NCBI RefSeq assembly: GCF_002878395.1 | Contig: NW_025860786.1 | Location: forward strand, 445,429 to 509,428 | From: Capsicum annuum | Lineage: Eukaryota > Streptophyta > Magnoliopsida > Solanales > Solanaceae | Direction: 5' to 3' | DNA length: 64,000 bases | The notes under the pieces: model-generated | The model's database searches: none | Seen by the model: the letters and a program-made list of their open reading frames with translations, nothing else | Told to the model about the DNA's origin: nothing | Program-made: the position numbers and the translations under genes | Part shown: positions 11,524-23,130 of the stretch, in pieces | Numbering within the stretch: position 1 is the stretch's first letter | Layout: each line of letters starts with the position of its first letter

Positions 11524-14320
11524 TCCCCTTTTCAGCTTGTTTTTCCCATTCTTTCATCCATTCTCAAGAGACTAAAACCTTAAATATTAAGGAAAGCTTA
11601 GGATTAACACTTATGGGTGATTTGGGAGCTTGGATAATAATTGTTTACGTGATTTTCCATAGAATTTATTGTAAGATTTCTCTAATTTTATGGTGGATTT
11701 TCTCATTTCCTGTTCAAAATACCTAAACCCCTAGTGACTTGATTTTAGATCCAATGTAGCTTGGATTTCACCCATTTTTAATGTAATTACTCCTTGAGCA
11801 TGAGGGAGTGTTGGGTTAGCTTTGAAAACACAATTTTCTTAAGTGGGACCCATATGAGTTTTTAAGTAATTTTGGATAGGAAGAATAATGGTGCAATATG
11901 GGTTTTATCACTCTTTTATTGATGAGTAGAATTTGATTTTGATAGTGTGACTTCTTCAAAAGCTTTTTAGAAGGAAAAGTCAATGGCTTAGCATATTTTC
12001 AAGCTTTTTCAATGTCCAGTTACGCTAGGCTTCATCCTCCTTGTAGATTGAGCTAGTTCATAGTATGTTTATGATATTATGATTGATATGGGATGTGATT
12101 TAGGTGTAGGTGATGCGATTGGCAGTACATGGGATAGCTGGACTGTTTAGGCTACTCAAAAATCATAATTTAGGCATAAAAGACTTAGTTTCTCATGATC
12201 AAGATAACGTTTATATCTTAATATTGAATTGTGTCGTAGCTAACATCTAAAAGTGGTTTTAGACACCTTAGCCTAGAGCGAGGTTGAAATTACCTTATAA
12301 GAATTTTTGGGATCTAGACATAGGCCTTTGACCCACATTAGGCCAAGTTCGTGTTAGCTATTGAAAACATTTTATATGTTTGTTGTATTTATTGAAAATT
12401 CTTATTGAGGTAACAATTAGAGACTTTGGTATTTAATGGTTATGATGAGTTAGCATTAAGAGCAGATGCTTATTAATTATGCTAGTGCATCATGATTATG
12501 TTATTTAATAAGCTAGTGATTATTCTTGGTTATGAAAATGATGAAACATTTACCGATACAAGTTTGTATATTGATGATGATCTTGATGATGTACATACCC
12601 AGTTCAAGCCTGTAAGATTATTATGACATTGATTATTCAACTATCGGTTCAAGTCCATAAATTTCTATGATATTGGTCATGATATTATAATTAGACATGG
12701 ATGATATTGACTATTATATTGATTATATGATTATTGGTTTGATTCCAACTATTACTTATGATATTAATTATATGACATTGTTTCGAGTTTGAAAAGGTAG
12801 TATGATATGGATAAATGGATATTATCTTAACTCTAGAAATAGAAAATGTTCATTATGAGGTATGATATGGATGTATTCTAGTTGTATCATGGGATTTGGT
12901 AAATGATAGTGATTTGATTTATGCTTTACTTGGTTGTACTCTTCAGGCTTATAGGAGCCTGAGTTGGGTTATTTACTTTTCCACACTTGTTGACTTATGG
13001 GGGCCAATTTTTTAGTTGTAATTGTATGTGTTTAATTCTTTATGTTATTGTTATAATTCTTACTATTTATGTATTTCTGCATAGTAACAATGGGGTATTT
13101 TAGGTTTTCTTCCTTGCATTGACTTAGTTATGTTATCTTGCAATATATCATATTTATATCGTGACATAGCTCAGTGGATCAATGATGCCTACTTAGTACC
13201 CCTAGTTTTGGTACTCATACTATATTTTTCTACCTTTTATGTGTACATCTGAGTAATAGTTTCCTCTCTTAATTTATCGATAGTGCTATGTTGGATTCCG
13301 AAGATAGGGTGAGCACTTGTAGTCGGAGTTGCCCATTTCCTTATATATTTTTTATGTCTAGTCTTTCACTTTGAGACAGATTGTATTGACTATTTTAGAA
13401 CTTGAGTTATATTTATAGTAGCTCTGGTACTAGTTCTTCCAAGTAATAGGATGGTTATCCTTATTTGTTACCTCTTGTCTATTTCTATTATTTTGCTTAC
13501 TTGTAAGTTACAATTGTCTATTTTGCTGCTTTTTAGGCATTTTCCACAAAATTAATCCTTTATAAATATCTTTAGGCTATAGTTTAGCTTACTTATTAGT
13601 AGGGTTTGGTAGGTACCATCATGACTCATAAATCTAGTCGTGAAAGAGGCTAGGTTTAATCGATATTATTGGTACAAGTGGGAGTGTCTAGTAGAGTCTT
13701 GCAGAACAAAACAATGGCATCTATTTCTTATCTTTGGAAGGATATGGGACATTCTTAGGAGTCTTTTACTTCTTTCACTCATTTCTTTCTAAGAGTATAA
13801 TTTGGTTTATAGCATATACCCTTGCCTTCTCTTTTTCATAGATTGCTAGATTGTGTGCTACCATTACATGATATAAGGGTACTGAGACCGAGCCTAGGGA
13901 TACTGTCACTGTTCTAGATGACCCTGAGGTCATAGATAGCCTCAAAATGTGTCTCTAGTTAGGGAAAAGGATAAGGGGCCTTCAGCAGACCCTATTTCTA
14001 CTCCTAATCGAGAGGTTGTTCCCCCAACCAGCCTAGCCTCCTCTAGGGTTTATTTCTTCTTCAGTGATCCGAGATGATTTGGTTTAACTTCAGGGGTTGT
14101 TTTCTGGTGCTAGTCTAATGGTTTATAGTCTATAGATCAAATTGGTACTAAGGCAGGGGCGTAGGCTATAGCTATGGTTTCTAGAGTTGACGTCCCTCTT
14201 GTGTTGGTAGATGCTCAGCCTGTGGTTACCCGCCGTTCTAAGATTGTTGAGTAGTAGAAGATGTTGGGAAGATTCTTGAGATTGGATCCACTTAAGTTTT
14301 CTGGTGCACCAGGTGAGGAT

Positions 14321-15740
14321 TGATCATGCTTAACTTACTCAATGATTTATGGTAAAGCGATCGTTGTCAAATATAATAACCCTACTTGTGTTGGGTTCTA
14401 ATCCTCGAGGAGTAGAATTAGTCTTCAAATATTGTGGGTGTTAATAGCAACTGTAGTTATACCCATTATGTAAATAAAATGAAAGACATAAATTAAAATA
14501 GGGTGGTTGGTTTGAAAGGTTCTTTTAGTGAAATCTAATCAAACTACCAATTAAGAACAATAAAGTGGGTTATATTCAAATAGGAGAATAATCCTGGGAT
14601 TATGTCTTTCCAGTGGCAAATAATGCATGGGTTCATGATAATCAAATGCAAATTCTAGTTAATGACTATATGGGTAGGCTAGGTTAGGGGTTTTTAGGCT
14701 AGTTTTTCAACTAATCTACAAAAAATTTCACCCATGGACCCATTTTGGATACCTTATTAGTGTGGCAAAAAAATCCTCCAAAAACCTCAATTAGGCATCG
14801 CTATTTTTAGGTAGGATCCCAAGACATAGAAAACTCACAATATATCCCTCTTTCTAAGATAATATAAAGGAATACGCTAACATCTATTTGTTGTTTTCTA
14901 GTACCTTGTAACCCATATCCATATTTAAAGAATGATATAGGATCCAAAAGCATACCCACATCCATATTTCATGGATGATGTGGGATTTTAGGAATTTGGG
15001 GTTTACACCAACAAATTCCGAATCAACAAGAAAGTATTAGTGAAACCCAACATCATTAACCAAGATTCTACACTAATAATTCAAACTCATACATATTAGA
15101 ACCCAATTTCAACATAATCACAAGATAAATATTTAAACACTTATAAAGTTCAAGAAATTAAATATACTAAAATGGTTATTCAAAGATTCCACTGAAGATG
15201 CAAACAAGAGTATTCTTCAATTTATCTTAATTTAAAACTAAACTCAATTGGAAAATTAACTACAATATTCTTGCCCAAAGCAAAGCTTCAATAGATATTT
15301 CGTGATAGCGAAAGAATGAAAGGGCTTTTGTCCTATAGAGAATTGGAACCAGTTGTGGAAAATTATATTTTTGTCCCTGGGCTATCTTCCATGCCTTTTT
15401 TATTGCAACCGATTATTTTCAATCATGGATCTCGCAATGTCGGTGAGCCCATCGTGATTGTGTGCCTTCACTAATTTGGATTGGTCATAATTGGGACCCT
15501 CAGACCATAATTATGATAACTGAGGATCAATTCCTTGGCATGATTTTCAAACTTTTGCACTAACTCTTCCTTTTTTATCTTGTTTTAGCTTATTTCAATT
15601 CTTTTATTCTCATCACCTATATACCTGTAAAACATAGGAAGTAGTGCATTAAAATGACAAATTTATCTCATTAACACCTTTAAATCATAGTAGTGTCCAT
15701 GAATTTAGGTGTCAATGAGTGCTAAATTTACCACTCATCA
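14321..15740 (-). mobile_element. Solo LTR S with aggat target duplication
   Basis: 1,420 bases bounded by TG...CA: on the minus strand it reads TGATGAGTGGTAAATTTAGC ... GTTAAGCATGATCA. The 5-base aggat is duplicated at 14,316-14,320 and 15,741-15,745. There is no internal region, so it is what remains after recombination between two LTRs. On the minus strand the end, ATATTTGACAACGATCGCTT, resembles Athila/Tat LTR ends, so I place it in that broad lineage. Confidence 0.92.
15415..15530 (-). repeat. Word array in solo LTR S
   Basis: Contains CAATCATGGATCTCGCAATG, CCCATCGTGATTGTGTG, GTCATAATTGGGACC and CCATAATTATGATAA, imperfect palindromes similar in type to those of LTR T1. Confidence 0.5.
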
Positions 15741-16760
15741 AGGATGCATATGAGTGTTTGATTGCTTGTGAGGATAGGATCCATAGCTTAGGTAGTGTTG
15801 ATACTTGTGGAGTGGATTACACTACCTTTAAGTTCGATTTGGCAACTCAATATTGGTGGAGAGGTCATTTAAATTCAAGGCTAGCGGAATCTTTTTCTTT
15901 GATAGATGCTTAGTTCTTTATGAATTTTATGAAAAGTACATGCCTCACAACCTTAGAGATCACTTGAAGGGTTAGTTCTCTATATTGGATCATGGCTCTA
16001 TTATTTTTGTGGAGTATGAGGTTCGTATTCACAAGTTGGCTAGACCTGCTACTTCTATTTTAGATTATGAGAATGAGAAGGTTTGTTGCTTTGTTCAAGG
16101 ATGAGACTTTCTCTTTGCATGTTTACTTAGAGTTTTGTTGTTGCAGGTAGGTCTTTTGTTGAGGTTTCTAATCATGACTAGGTGATAGAAGAGATGGAAT
16201 ATGAGGCTCAAGATAGAATCATTAAGGGACCTCGATATCGATGTAGTTTTAGTGGGAGTCATAGTAGCTCCCATTTCATAGACAGTGGTTTTCAGGGTAG
16301 ATATCCTCCTCATCAGTTGTATCTGCCTCAAAGTTAGCAAAGTAAAACCATTCAGCCAGTGCTCCAAATTACCGACGACGGTAATTCTTATGTTAGTGAT
16401 CTCCCTAGTTAGGGTAATAGTCACTCTTTGAGGGGTTCATCTTCTAGTTATTCAATTCATGGTGGCTACTCTAGGTCAGCTAAATCTTTTGGCTCTAGTT
16501 CAGCTTAGGTGACAGTTTATAGTTGTGGGGGTTGTATCATTACTCATAAGAATTCCCTAGTCGTGGACTAAATATTGCTTCAGCTCAAGTGTTCAACCTA
16601 TTAGAGTATTCCATCCCTCGGCTAGAAGTGGTATGCATGGTTGTAGAGGTGGTATCTTTGGTGCTCAAGCTAGTTCTAAGGTGGGTAGGATAGAATATAG
16701 GTCAGGATCCCAGCCAGGTGGCGGGTGTAGTCAGTTGTATGCTCCTACTAAACCCGAGAT

Positions 16761-18170
16761 TGTGTCTTTTGATACTATTGTCAAAGGTGCAAATTTTATG
16801 TATCAATAGTTAACCTTTGCTTTATTTGATCTGGGATCCACTTATTTTTATGTGTCTGCTTATTATGCTCTATGGTTAGAGTTATCTTTAAATTGATTAT
16901 TTGTTCCATTATGTGTATATACTCTCGTGGGTGGTTCTTAAGTAGTGGATCGAGTGTTCAGACCCTGTGATGTAACTATTAGAGATGTTGATATTCATGT
17001 TGATCCTATTTATTCAATATAGTTGATTTTGATGTAATTCTTGGCATGGATTGGTTATCCTACTATTATATGATTAGGAATTTTTTTTACCAAGACCATT
17101 ACCTTAGTCATGCTTGGCATACCCTTGGTTGTGTGGTAGGTAGTTTTTAGCCATGAGTTAATAAGGATTGTTTCTTATATTTGTGCTATGGTTTATTTCA
17201 ATGGGTTGTAAGTCTATCTTACTTTTATGCATGATGTTAGGGTAGAGAGTCTGTTGCTTGACTCTATTCCTGTAGTTTATGAGTTTTCTAAAGTTTTTCC
17301 TACCGATTTACCTAGTATACCTCCAGCCCATGAGATTTAGTTTGTTATTGATCTTGAGTCTAGGACCTGACCTATTTCTATGGCACCTTACCGTATGTCT
17401 CTTGCCGAGCTTAAGGATTTGATTCTCAGCATCAGGATCTTTTTGGTAAGGGATTCATTAGACTAAGTATATCTCCTTTGGGAGGTCTTGTATTATTTGT
17501 GAAAAAGAAAGATAGATCCATGCACCTGTGTATTGATTAGAGACAACTTAATAAGGTGACGGTGAAGAACGATTTTCCTATACCCCATATTGATGATTTA
17601 TTTGGCCAACTTCAGGATGCAATAATCTTTTCTAAAATTGATTTGATGTCCGGATACCATCAGGTGAGGATTCAGGCTACGAATATCCCAAAGCCATACA
17701 CTAGAACCCGTTATGTTGATTATTAGTTACTAGTGATGTCCTTTAGCTTGACTAATGCCCTAGCCGCATTTAAGGATTTGATGAACCGCGTGGTTAAGCC
17801 TTATTTGAATTCTTTTATGATTGTGTTCATCGAAGATATCCTTGTGTATTCGAGGAGTAAAGAGGTGCATGTCCAGTATTTGGGAATTTTGCTACAGAAT
17901 TTAAAAGATCATGTACTTTTCACCAAGTTCTCCAAGTGTGAGTTTTGGCTTAATTTAGTGACATTCTTTGGACACGTGGTGTCTAAGGATGGGATTATGG
18001 TAGACCTAGCGAATATTGAGGCTATTTGTATTTGTGCCAGGCCTGCATCTCTGACTAAGTTTCACAACTTTATTGGCTTGGCTGGATATTATAAGTGTTT
18101 AATCAAGGATTTTGCTACTATTTCAGCACTGATAATGAGATTAACTCGCATGGAAGTTCCTTACTGATGG
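16761..18170 (+). pseudogene. Protease and reverse transcriptase of T1
   Basis: Protease has ALFDLGSTYFYVSAYYA near 16,830 (DLG active site) and a frame-broken ILGMDWL segment near 17,045. The linker PVVYEFSKVFPTDLPSIPPAHEI is near 17,270. RT follows with [12 protein letters not shown], a broken [13 protein letters not shown] and CIDXRQLN. The intact stretch 17,733-18,167 contains MSFSLTNALAAFKDLMNRVV, the catalytic [11 protein letters not shown] (D to E at the first acidic position), KFSKCEFWL, FFGHVVSKDGI and GLAGYYKCLIKDF. Two or more frameshifts and several stops are present. Confidence 0.88.
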
Positions 18171-18695
18171 TCCGAGGAGTGTGAGTCGATCTTTTGTAAG
18201 ATCAAGGAGTTTCAAACTTTAGCTCTTATTTTGGATCTTTCTATTGAGGGTGAGGGAATCATCATGTATTGTGATGCTTCTACTATGAATTTGGGTAGTA
18301 TATTGATGCAGTAGGGTGGTGTTTTGCTTATTCCTTGGGGTAGCTTAAGGTGCACGAGTCTAACTACCCCACTTATTATTTGGAGTTGGTGGAAATAGTT
18401 TTCATGCTTAATATTTTGAGGCATTATCTTTATTATGTGAATTGTAAGATCTTCACCCCACTATAGGCATTATCACAGTCTTATCTTCTTATAACCTGGA
18501 GAGAGCTTAATGCTAAGTAGCATTGACGGATCGAGTTACTTAAAGACTATAATATCTCTATCTTGTATCATCCAGGCAAGGCGAATGTGGTAGTAGATGT
18601 CTTGAGCTGAAAAGCAATAAGTATGGGTAGCATGGCTTGTATTTTAATTTCGCGAAGGTCGTTGGCACAGGACATTCAGTCCCTGGCCAACTTTA
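18171..18695 (+). pseudogene. RNase H and linker of T1
   Basis: Frame-broken RNase H: YCDASTMNLG near 18,270, KVHESNYPTYYLELV near 18,350, RWIELLKDYNIS-like near 18,530, then LYHPGKANVVVDVLS near 18,570. The linker MGSMACILISRRSLAQDIQS ends with LANF at 18,695, exactly where LTR B begins; the protein continues at 31,629. Confidence 0.85.
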
Positions 18696-18854
18696 TGATT
18701 GCTATTCCATCTTTTAACGAAACGTTGTGTACCTTTTACAAGGGATAATTGGGCATTTTTAAGCAACTATTGTTGTATTTGACACTAGATTTTAGTGTTT
18801 TCAGGTCAGAGACTTACCTAGAGAAATAATTTGGAGAAGCAAGATAAAAAGGGC

Positions 18855-19170
18855 TTTGACAGTCAAACTGATAGACTATCTACCAAATGACAGACCATTA
18901 GGATATCCGTCAACAACGAGTAAAATGAGGAGTATGGCAGACCCTTGCGATGCCCCAAGCGATGGACCATCACGAAACTGATGGGACATCAACTTGGTCT
19001 TCAACTCAAAGCAGAATAAGTCAACCTTTAAGATGAAGCAACGGTCCAACCGATGGACTATTAGCCCTGCGACGAGTCATAAACCTAGCCATCGTAGGTT
19101 AAATAGAATGCAACATCACTGGTATCCTTGCGACGGACCGTCAAGGACTTGACGGGCCGTCAACTAGTCC
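18855..19170 (+). repeat. Imperfect-palindrome word array in 5' LTR B
   Basis: Many copies of GATGGACCATCACGA, GCGACGGACCGTCA and GACGGGCCGTCAAC, close to the perfect palindrome GACGGTCCGTC. Similar words recur in the B spacer (26,035-26,277; 26,900-27,118) and in LTRs of the unrelated Tekay element D. Confidence 0.9.
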
Positions 19171-19228
19171 TTCAAACTTGAAGAGGCAATTTAAGTTTCA
19201 GATTTTAAAACCCCAATCCCTGGAAACA

Positions 19229-19236
19229 TATAAATA
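19229..19236 (+). promoter_or_regulatory. TATA box of 5' LTR B
   Basis: TATAAATA in ACATATAAATACCCAGTTT, conserved in the 3' LTR at 31,048-31,055 and directly downstream of the word array. Likely core promoter of the genomic RNA. Confidence 0.7.
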
Positions 19237-20169
19237 CCCAGTTTAGGTTTAATTTACACATGTTTGATCATATTTCCATCTTTAAAAATTTAATGTAATA
19301 TATTATTTTCTAAGATTTAAGCTACCATTGTAGATGTAGCTATTTTATTTATATTTCATAGAAGATTAAAGAATAATTATTGTAACTTTTGTAAGTAATG
19401 CTCGGACTTTATTTATGAATAACACAATTACTACTTCTTCTTCTCTTGAGATGTGTGGCTAAGCTCCTATAACTAGGGTTATGGGAGCCTTTATGTGAAT
19501 AACTAATTGGGGTTGTGAAAATACTTAATTTCCATACTTAATTGATATTGTATAAAGCTTGCTTCATATTAACAACCTTTCTTGGTTGCAAACTTTAAGG
19601 GAGAGTCCAAGAACATCACTTGTTTTAGTAGAAAAGTGCATGTTGGAAAAAGACGAGGTTTACATGGAATTCAAAGGTTTTAACCTTTAGGTTATGGGTT
19701 GATGCCTTAATGGGATTAACCTATGTTAGAGACTAGTTGAATAAACCAACGTATTCTTTAAGTTCAAATGATTGAAAGGGTAAACTATCCATTTTGGTTG
19801 AGAAACAAATGGTAAACTTTAGAATTCAATAACTTTTACAATTGAAATTATAAATTAGAGACTTAAGATAACTCACAACCTCGACTACTTGAACATCTTG
19901 GTGAATATAATTCTAGGTTTTCTACTCTTATTGAATTAACACTTGCGATTAAACTAACTAGTTGGAACACAATTTGGTATAAACATCTGAATACTGTTAA
20001 CAAGTCAAAAACCCCTTTACTCTGAAACATTTGATCAGCAGTCTATTAACAACCATAATAATTAGTTTGCATAGTATTCCCTGTGGGATTTGATCCCAAC
20101 CTAGTCGGGTTCTATATTTAATAGTGACCACTTATACTTTCTGATGAGAGTTTTAATTTTGGTGTATCA

Positions 20170-20200
20170 AATTTTTGCACCATTGTCGGGGAATACGGTT
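20170..20200 (+). other. Primer binding site of element B
   Basis: AATTTTTGCACCATTGTCGGGG follows the LTR end directly. It is a mutated form of the TTTGGCGCCGTTGCCGGGG site used by Athila/Tat elements; the related sites in G and E support it. Confidence 0.85.
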
Positions 20201-20297
20201 GACAATTATGTTTGTGATTGTTAATTGACCTTTGGTCAAGTTTCCAAAATTTTACCTTTATTTGTTGTTAGTTTTTCTTTACAACGAATTACTTTGT

Positions 20298-21970
20298 ATG
20301 CCAAGTACAAGGAGGTCAGGTGAACCAATATTACCAGTACATCCTTAATCTCAATTAATTGGAAGAGTGGATGATCAACAAGAAGTAGACAGACTAGCCT
20401 CCTTGGCTAGAGCTTAGCTGAATCAACAGTATGATAGTCAACCAGCGTGTCATCCCAATCCATATGATGAGGACCTGGGAGACGATAATTTGTTGAATTC
20501 TCCTAAACAAAGACGTACAGAGGTTGTGGCTACACCTGTGAACCAAAATATGAATAAATATCATCCTTTCAGAGCTAGACCATATCACCAAGCTATGAAA
20601 TTTGATATGAAGGAAAATGAGGATGATATGGATAGAGCAGGTGCAACTGGAGCTATTATTCCTCCAGTATTGGCACCTAGAGCTAAGTTCAATATCACGA
20701 GCACCATGATTCAACTACTTTATCTAAAGGGGATGTTTGGTGGACTTTTGAGTAATGACCCAAATATTCATTTAGTTAACTTCATCTATATTTGCAAGTC
20801 TTTTGATAACCCAGGAGTTGGACAGAATGCTATTCGGTTGCAATTATTTCCATGGTCTTTGTCCGAAGAGACAACATTATCATTAAATGGGCTAACCCCT
20901 AATTCTATAACAAACTGGAGGTAGTTGAAATTGGCTTTCTTAATAAGGTTTTTTCCGCCATCCAGGAAGTTATAGTTAAGGGATGCGATAAGTAACTTTA
21001 GGCAGCTTCTGACTGAAGCTCTTCATGAGATGTGAGAGAGATTCAAGAAAAAGTTGATGTGGTGTCCCAACCATAAAATGACTGACACACACTTGATGGG
21101 GACTTTATATTGAGCTTTAAACTCTATTACGAAGCCAGTTGTGGATAATGCTGCAGGTGGAGCATTTATGGATCTTACTTTTTTGGTAGCTGCGAAAATG
21201 CTTGATAGGATGATTAAACAGAGTAGATCTTGGTATACCATGGATTCTGAGGTAGTAAGCTCTACAATGTCTAGTGGTGTGTCTATGAAGCAATGTCGAA
21301 AATCGGAGGAGTGTGACAAAGATATGGCACACATAAAGACCCAGATGGATCTTCTTACCTAATATTTATTATCCGGGAAGTCTAAGAAGGTGAAAGTTAT
21401 TGGGTCACAAAGTATAGCCAACTTTGATTCTGAGGAGGAGGCTAATTAGTTGAACAACCATGGGGTTTCCAAGGAAATAGACAAGGAAACTAAGGTTTGA
21501 ACTATTATGATAAAGCTAATTACAGACACCGCAACCAAGGGAACTGGAAAAACAAGACTGACAAGAATGGTTTGTATGTGCCTCCTTAGAATTATGATGC
21601 TGCTCCTACTAGTTCACGAAATATTTCTATGGAGGACATGATGGCAAAATTATTAAAAGACTTGGAATCAACTAGTTTCGGTGTGACTGAAATGAAGAGT
21701 GATTTGTCATCAATGAGTCAGTTGGTCGATTGATACTTGACTTCTATTAAGAAATTAGAGCAGCAGATGAACAAGTTATCCACAATATTTAATCAGAGAA
21801 AGAGTGGTACATTATCAAGTTATACAGTGGGAAATCATCAGAATATTGGCTCTTGCATAACAGTTACCACTCGGAGTGGTAAAGTATTACCGGGCACTTC
21901 TATGGGAAAAGTTGTAAATGACTATGTGGTTGAAAAATATACAGAAGATGAAGAAAACCGTCCTGTGTAG
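20298..21970 (+). pseudogene. gag of element B
   Basis: An ATG at 20,298 (MPSTRRSGEP) opens a frame readable to about 21,440 with in-frame stops, many of the C-to-T type. The core (20,630-20,930) has GAIIPPVLAPRAKFNITSTM, LKGMFGGLLSNDPNIHLVNF and AIRLQLFPWSLSEETTLSLN. Then follow SNFRQLL, WCPNHKMTDTHLMGTLY-like and MDNAAGGAFMDL. After one frameshift near 21,450 come an Asn/Arg-rich segment (YDKANYRHRNQGNWKNK), a heptad-like coiled-coil region (MKSDLSSMSQLV, KKLEQQMNKL) and VTTRSGKVLPG before protease. There is no clear CCHC knuckle. Confidence 0.88.
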
Positions 21971-22149
21971 TCTGAGATGATGATGGTAATAACATTCTAT
22001 CTAACTATTAGCAGGTTGATGAGTTAGACAAAGAAAGAGGAAAAGAGAACGAAGTAGTGGTTACTATTTTCCCTAAACCACCACCTCCCTTCCCTCATCA
22101 ATTAAAAAAGAAGGTTGATGAAATAAAGTTAAGCAAATTCATGTTGATG

Positions 22150-23130
22150 TTGAAGTAGCTGATGGTTAATGTGCCTTTATAGGTGGCACTAGATCAGATG
22201 CCTGGATATGCTAAGTTTATGAAGGACCTTGTGACAAAGATGAAAAAAGTAAGCTCCAAACTAGTGGATAATCTTCACTATTGTGGTGCCATTTTGACAA
22301 AATCCTTTGTGCAAAGGAAAGCGGACCCGGGAGCATTCACCATCCCTTGTACTATCAGGTCACTTGATTTTGCTAAGGTCTTATGTGATCTTGGAGCAAG
22401 TATTATCCTGATGCCACTTGTTGTTTATAAGAAGTTCGATTTTGTGGACCCTACACCCACAAATATACGACTAGTGATGGAATCCATTTTAGTGAAGTGG
22501 CCAGTGGAGATATTGTATGTGCTAGTATAGGTAGCCAGCTTTATATTTCTTGCTGATTTTCCTATTCTAGATTGTAAGGTGGACTTTGAGATACCCATAA
22601 TCTTGGGTAGACCCTTCCTCGCAATAAGAAGTGTGCTTATTGATTTATGGGCTAATGAGCTGCTGTTCAAACTTAATGTTGAGGTAGTTTTGTTCGATAT
22701 GTGTAAGTATATGAAGCAGAACAAAGAGATAAGTGTATTCTTCATTATTGATGTTTATTATGAGGATGAGCGAGAGGTGCCGATCGTGGAGAAATTTTTT
22801 GTTGAAACTTTGGTTGTGGTCTTGATGAACTTTAATAGCAAAGATATCAAAGAATATGAGGAGATTGTATGTAACCTGATGGGAATGGGATCGTATTCAT
22901 ATGCTCCCAAGAAGATAAATTTGAACCTTAAAAATCGCCCAACACTATCGGCTAATCCATCTATTAAAGAGCCGCCGACATTGGAGATGAAGGATTTGTC
23001 AGGCCATATACGGTACATGTTTCTAGGTAGTGGAAACACTTTACCTGTGATTACTGCAGTAGATTTGAGTGAGCAGCAATTTAAGGCACTTATCTCTGTG
23101 CTTAGGAGATATAAAAGGGCTATAGGTTAG
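22150..23130 (+). pseudogene. Protease and linker of element B
   Basis: Two long stretches (22,183-22,530 and 22,579-23,130) lie in the same frame, separated by a stop near 22,530. LDQMPGYAKFMKDL precedes AFTIPCTIRSLDFAKVLCDLGASIILMPL; the active site DLG is at 22,387. CKVDFEIPIILGRPFLA and LWANELLFKLN follow, as in the Athila/Tat aspartic protease. The linker to RT contains PTLEMKDLSGHIRYMFLGSG and VITAVDLSEQQFKALISVLR. Confidence 0.88.

Larger units (their letters stand above)
10850..13648 (+). repeat. 5' LTR of T1 (about 2.8 kb)
   Basis: The left edge is set by where similarity to LTR fragment K (62,507 onward) starts and where G protease stops. The right edge, AGTCGTGAAA, resembles the GGTCGTGACA end of chromovirus LTRs; a degenerate TTGGTAC-AAGTG PBS-like stretch follows. 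It contains a word array (11,370-11,510) and a TATA box (11,516). Both edges are good to within some tens of bases. Confidence 0.7.
13860..16760 (+). pseudogene. gag of T1 (interrupted by solo LTR S)
   Basis: Chromovirus gag. Before the interruption, LGRFLRLDPLKFSGAPGED ends at 14,320. After it, DAYECLIACEDRIHSLGSVD resumes at 15,741, followed by DYTTFKFDLATQYWWRGHL. Further pieces correspond to YIP..LRDHLKG, VEYEVRIHKLA and VEVSDH. A degraded zinc knuckle (YSCGGCIITHKNS) is near 16,520. Several stops replace Gln or Trp. Removing S and one copy of aggat restores continuity of the alignment, showing a clean insertion. Confidence 0.85.
18696..20169 (+). repeat. 5' LTR of element B (1.47 kb)
   Basis: It starts TGATTGCTATTCC and ends TTTTGGTGTATCA before the PBS. 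It aligns with the 3' LTR through the word array, TATAAATACCCAGTTT, CCTATAACTAGGGTTATGGG and the TATTTAATAGTGACCACTTA end. About 19,632-20,010 has no counterpart in the 3' LTR. Confidence 0.88.
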
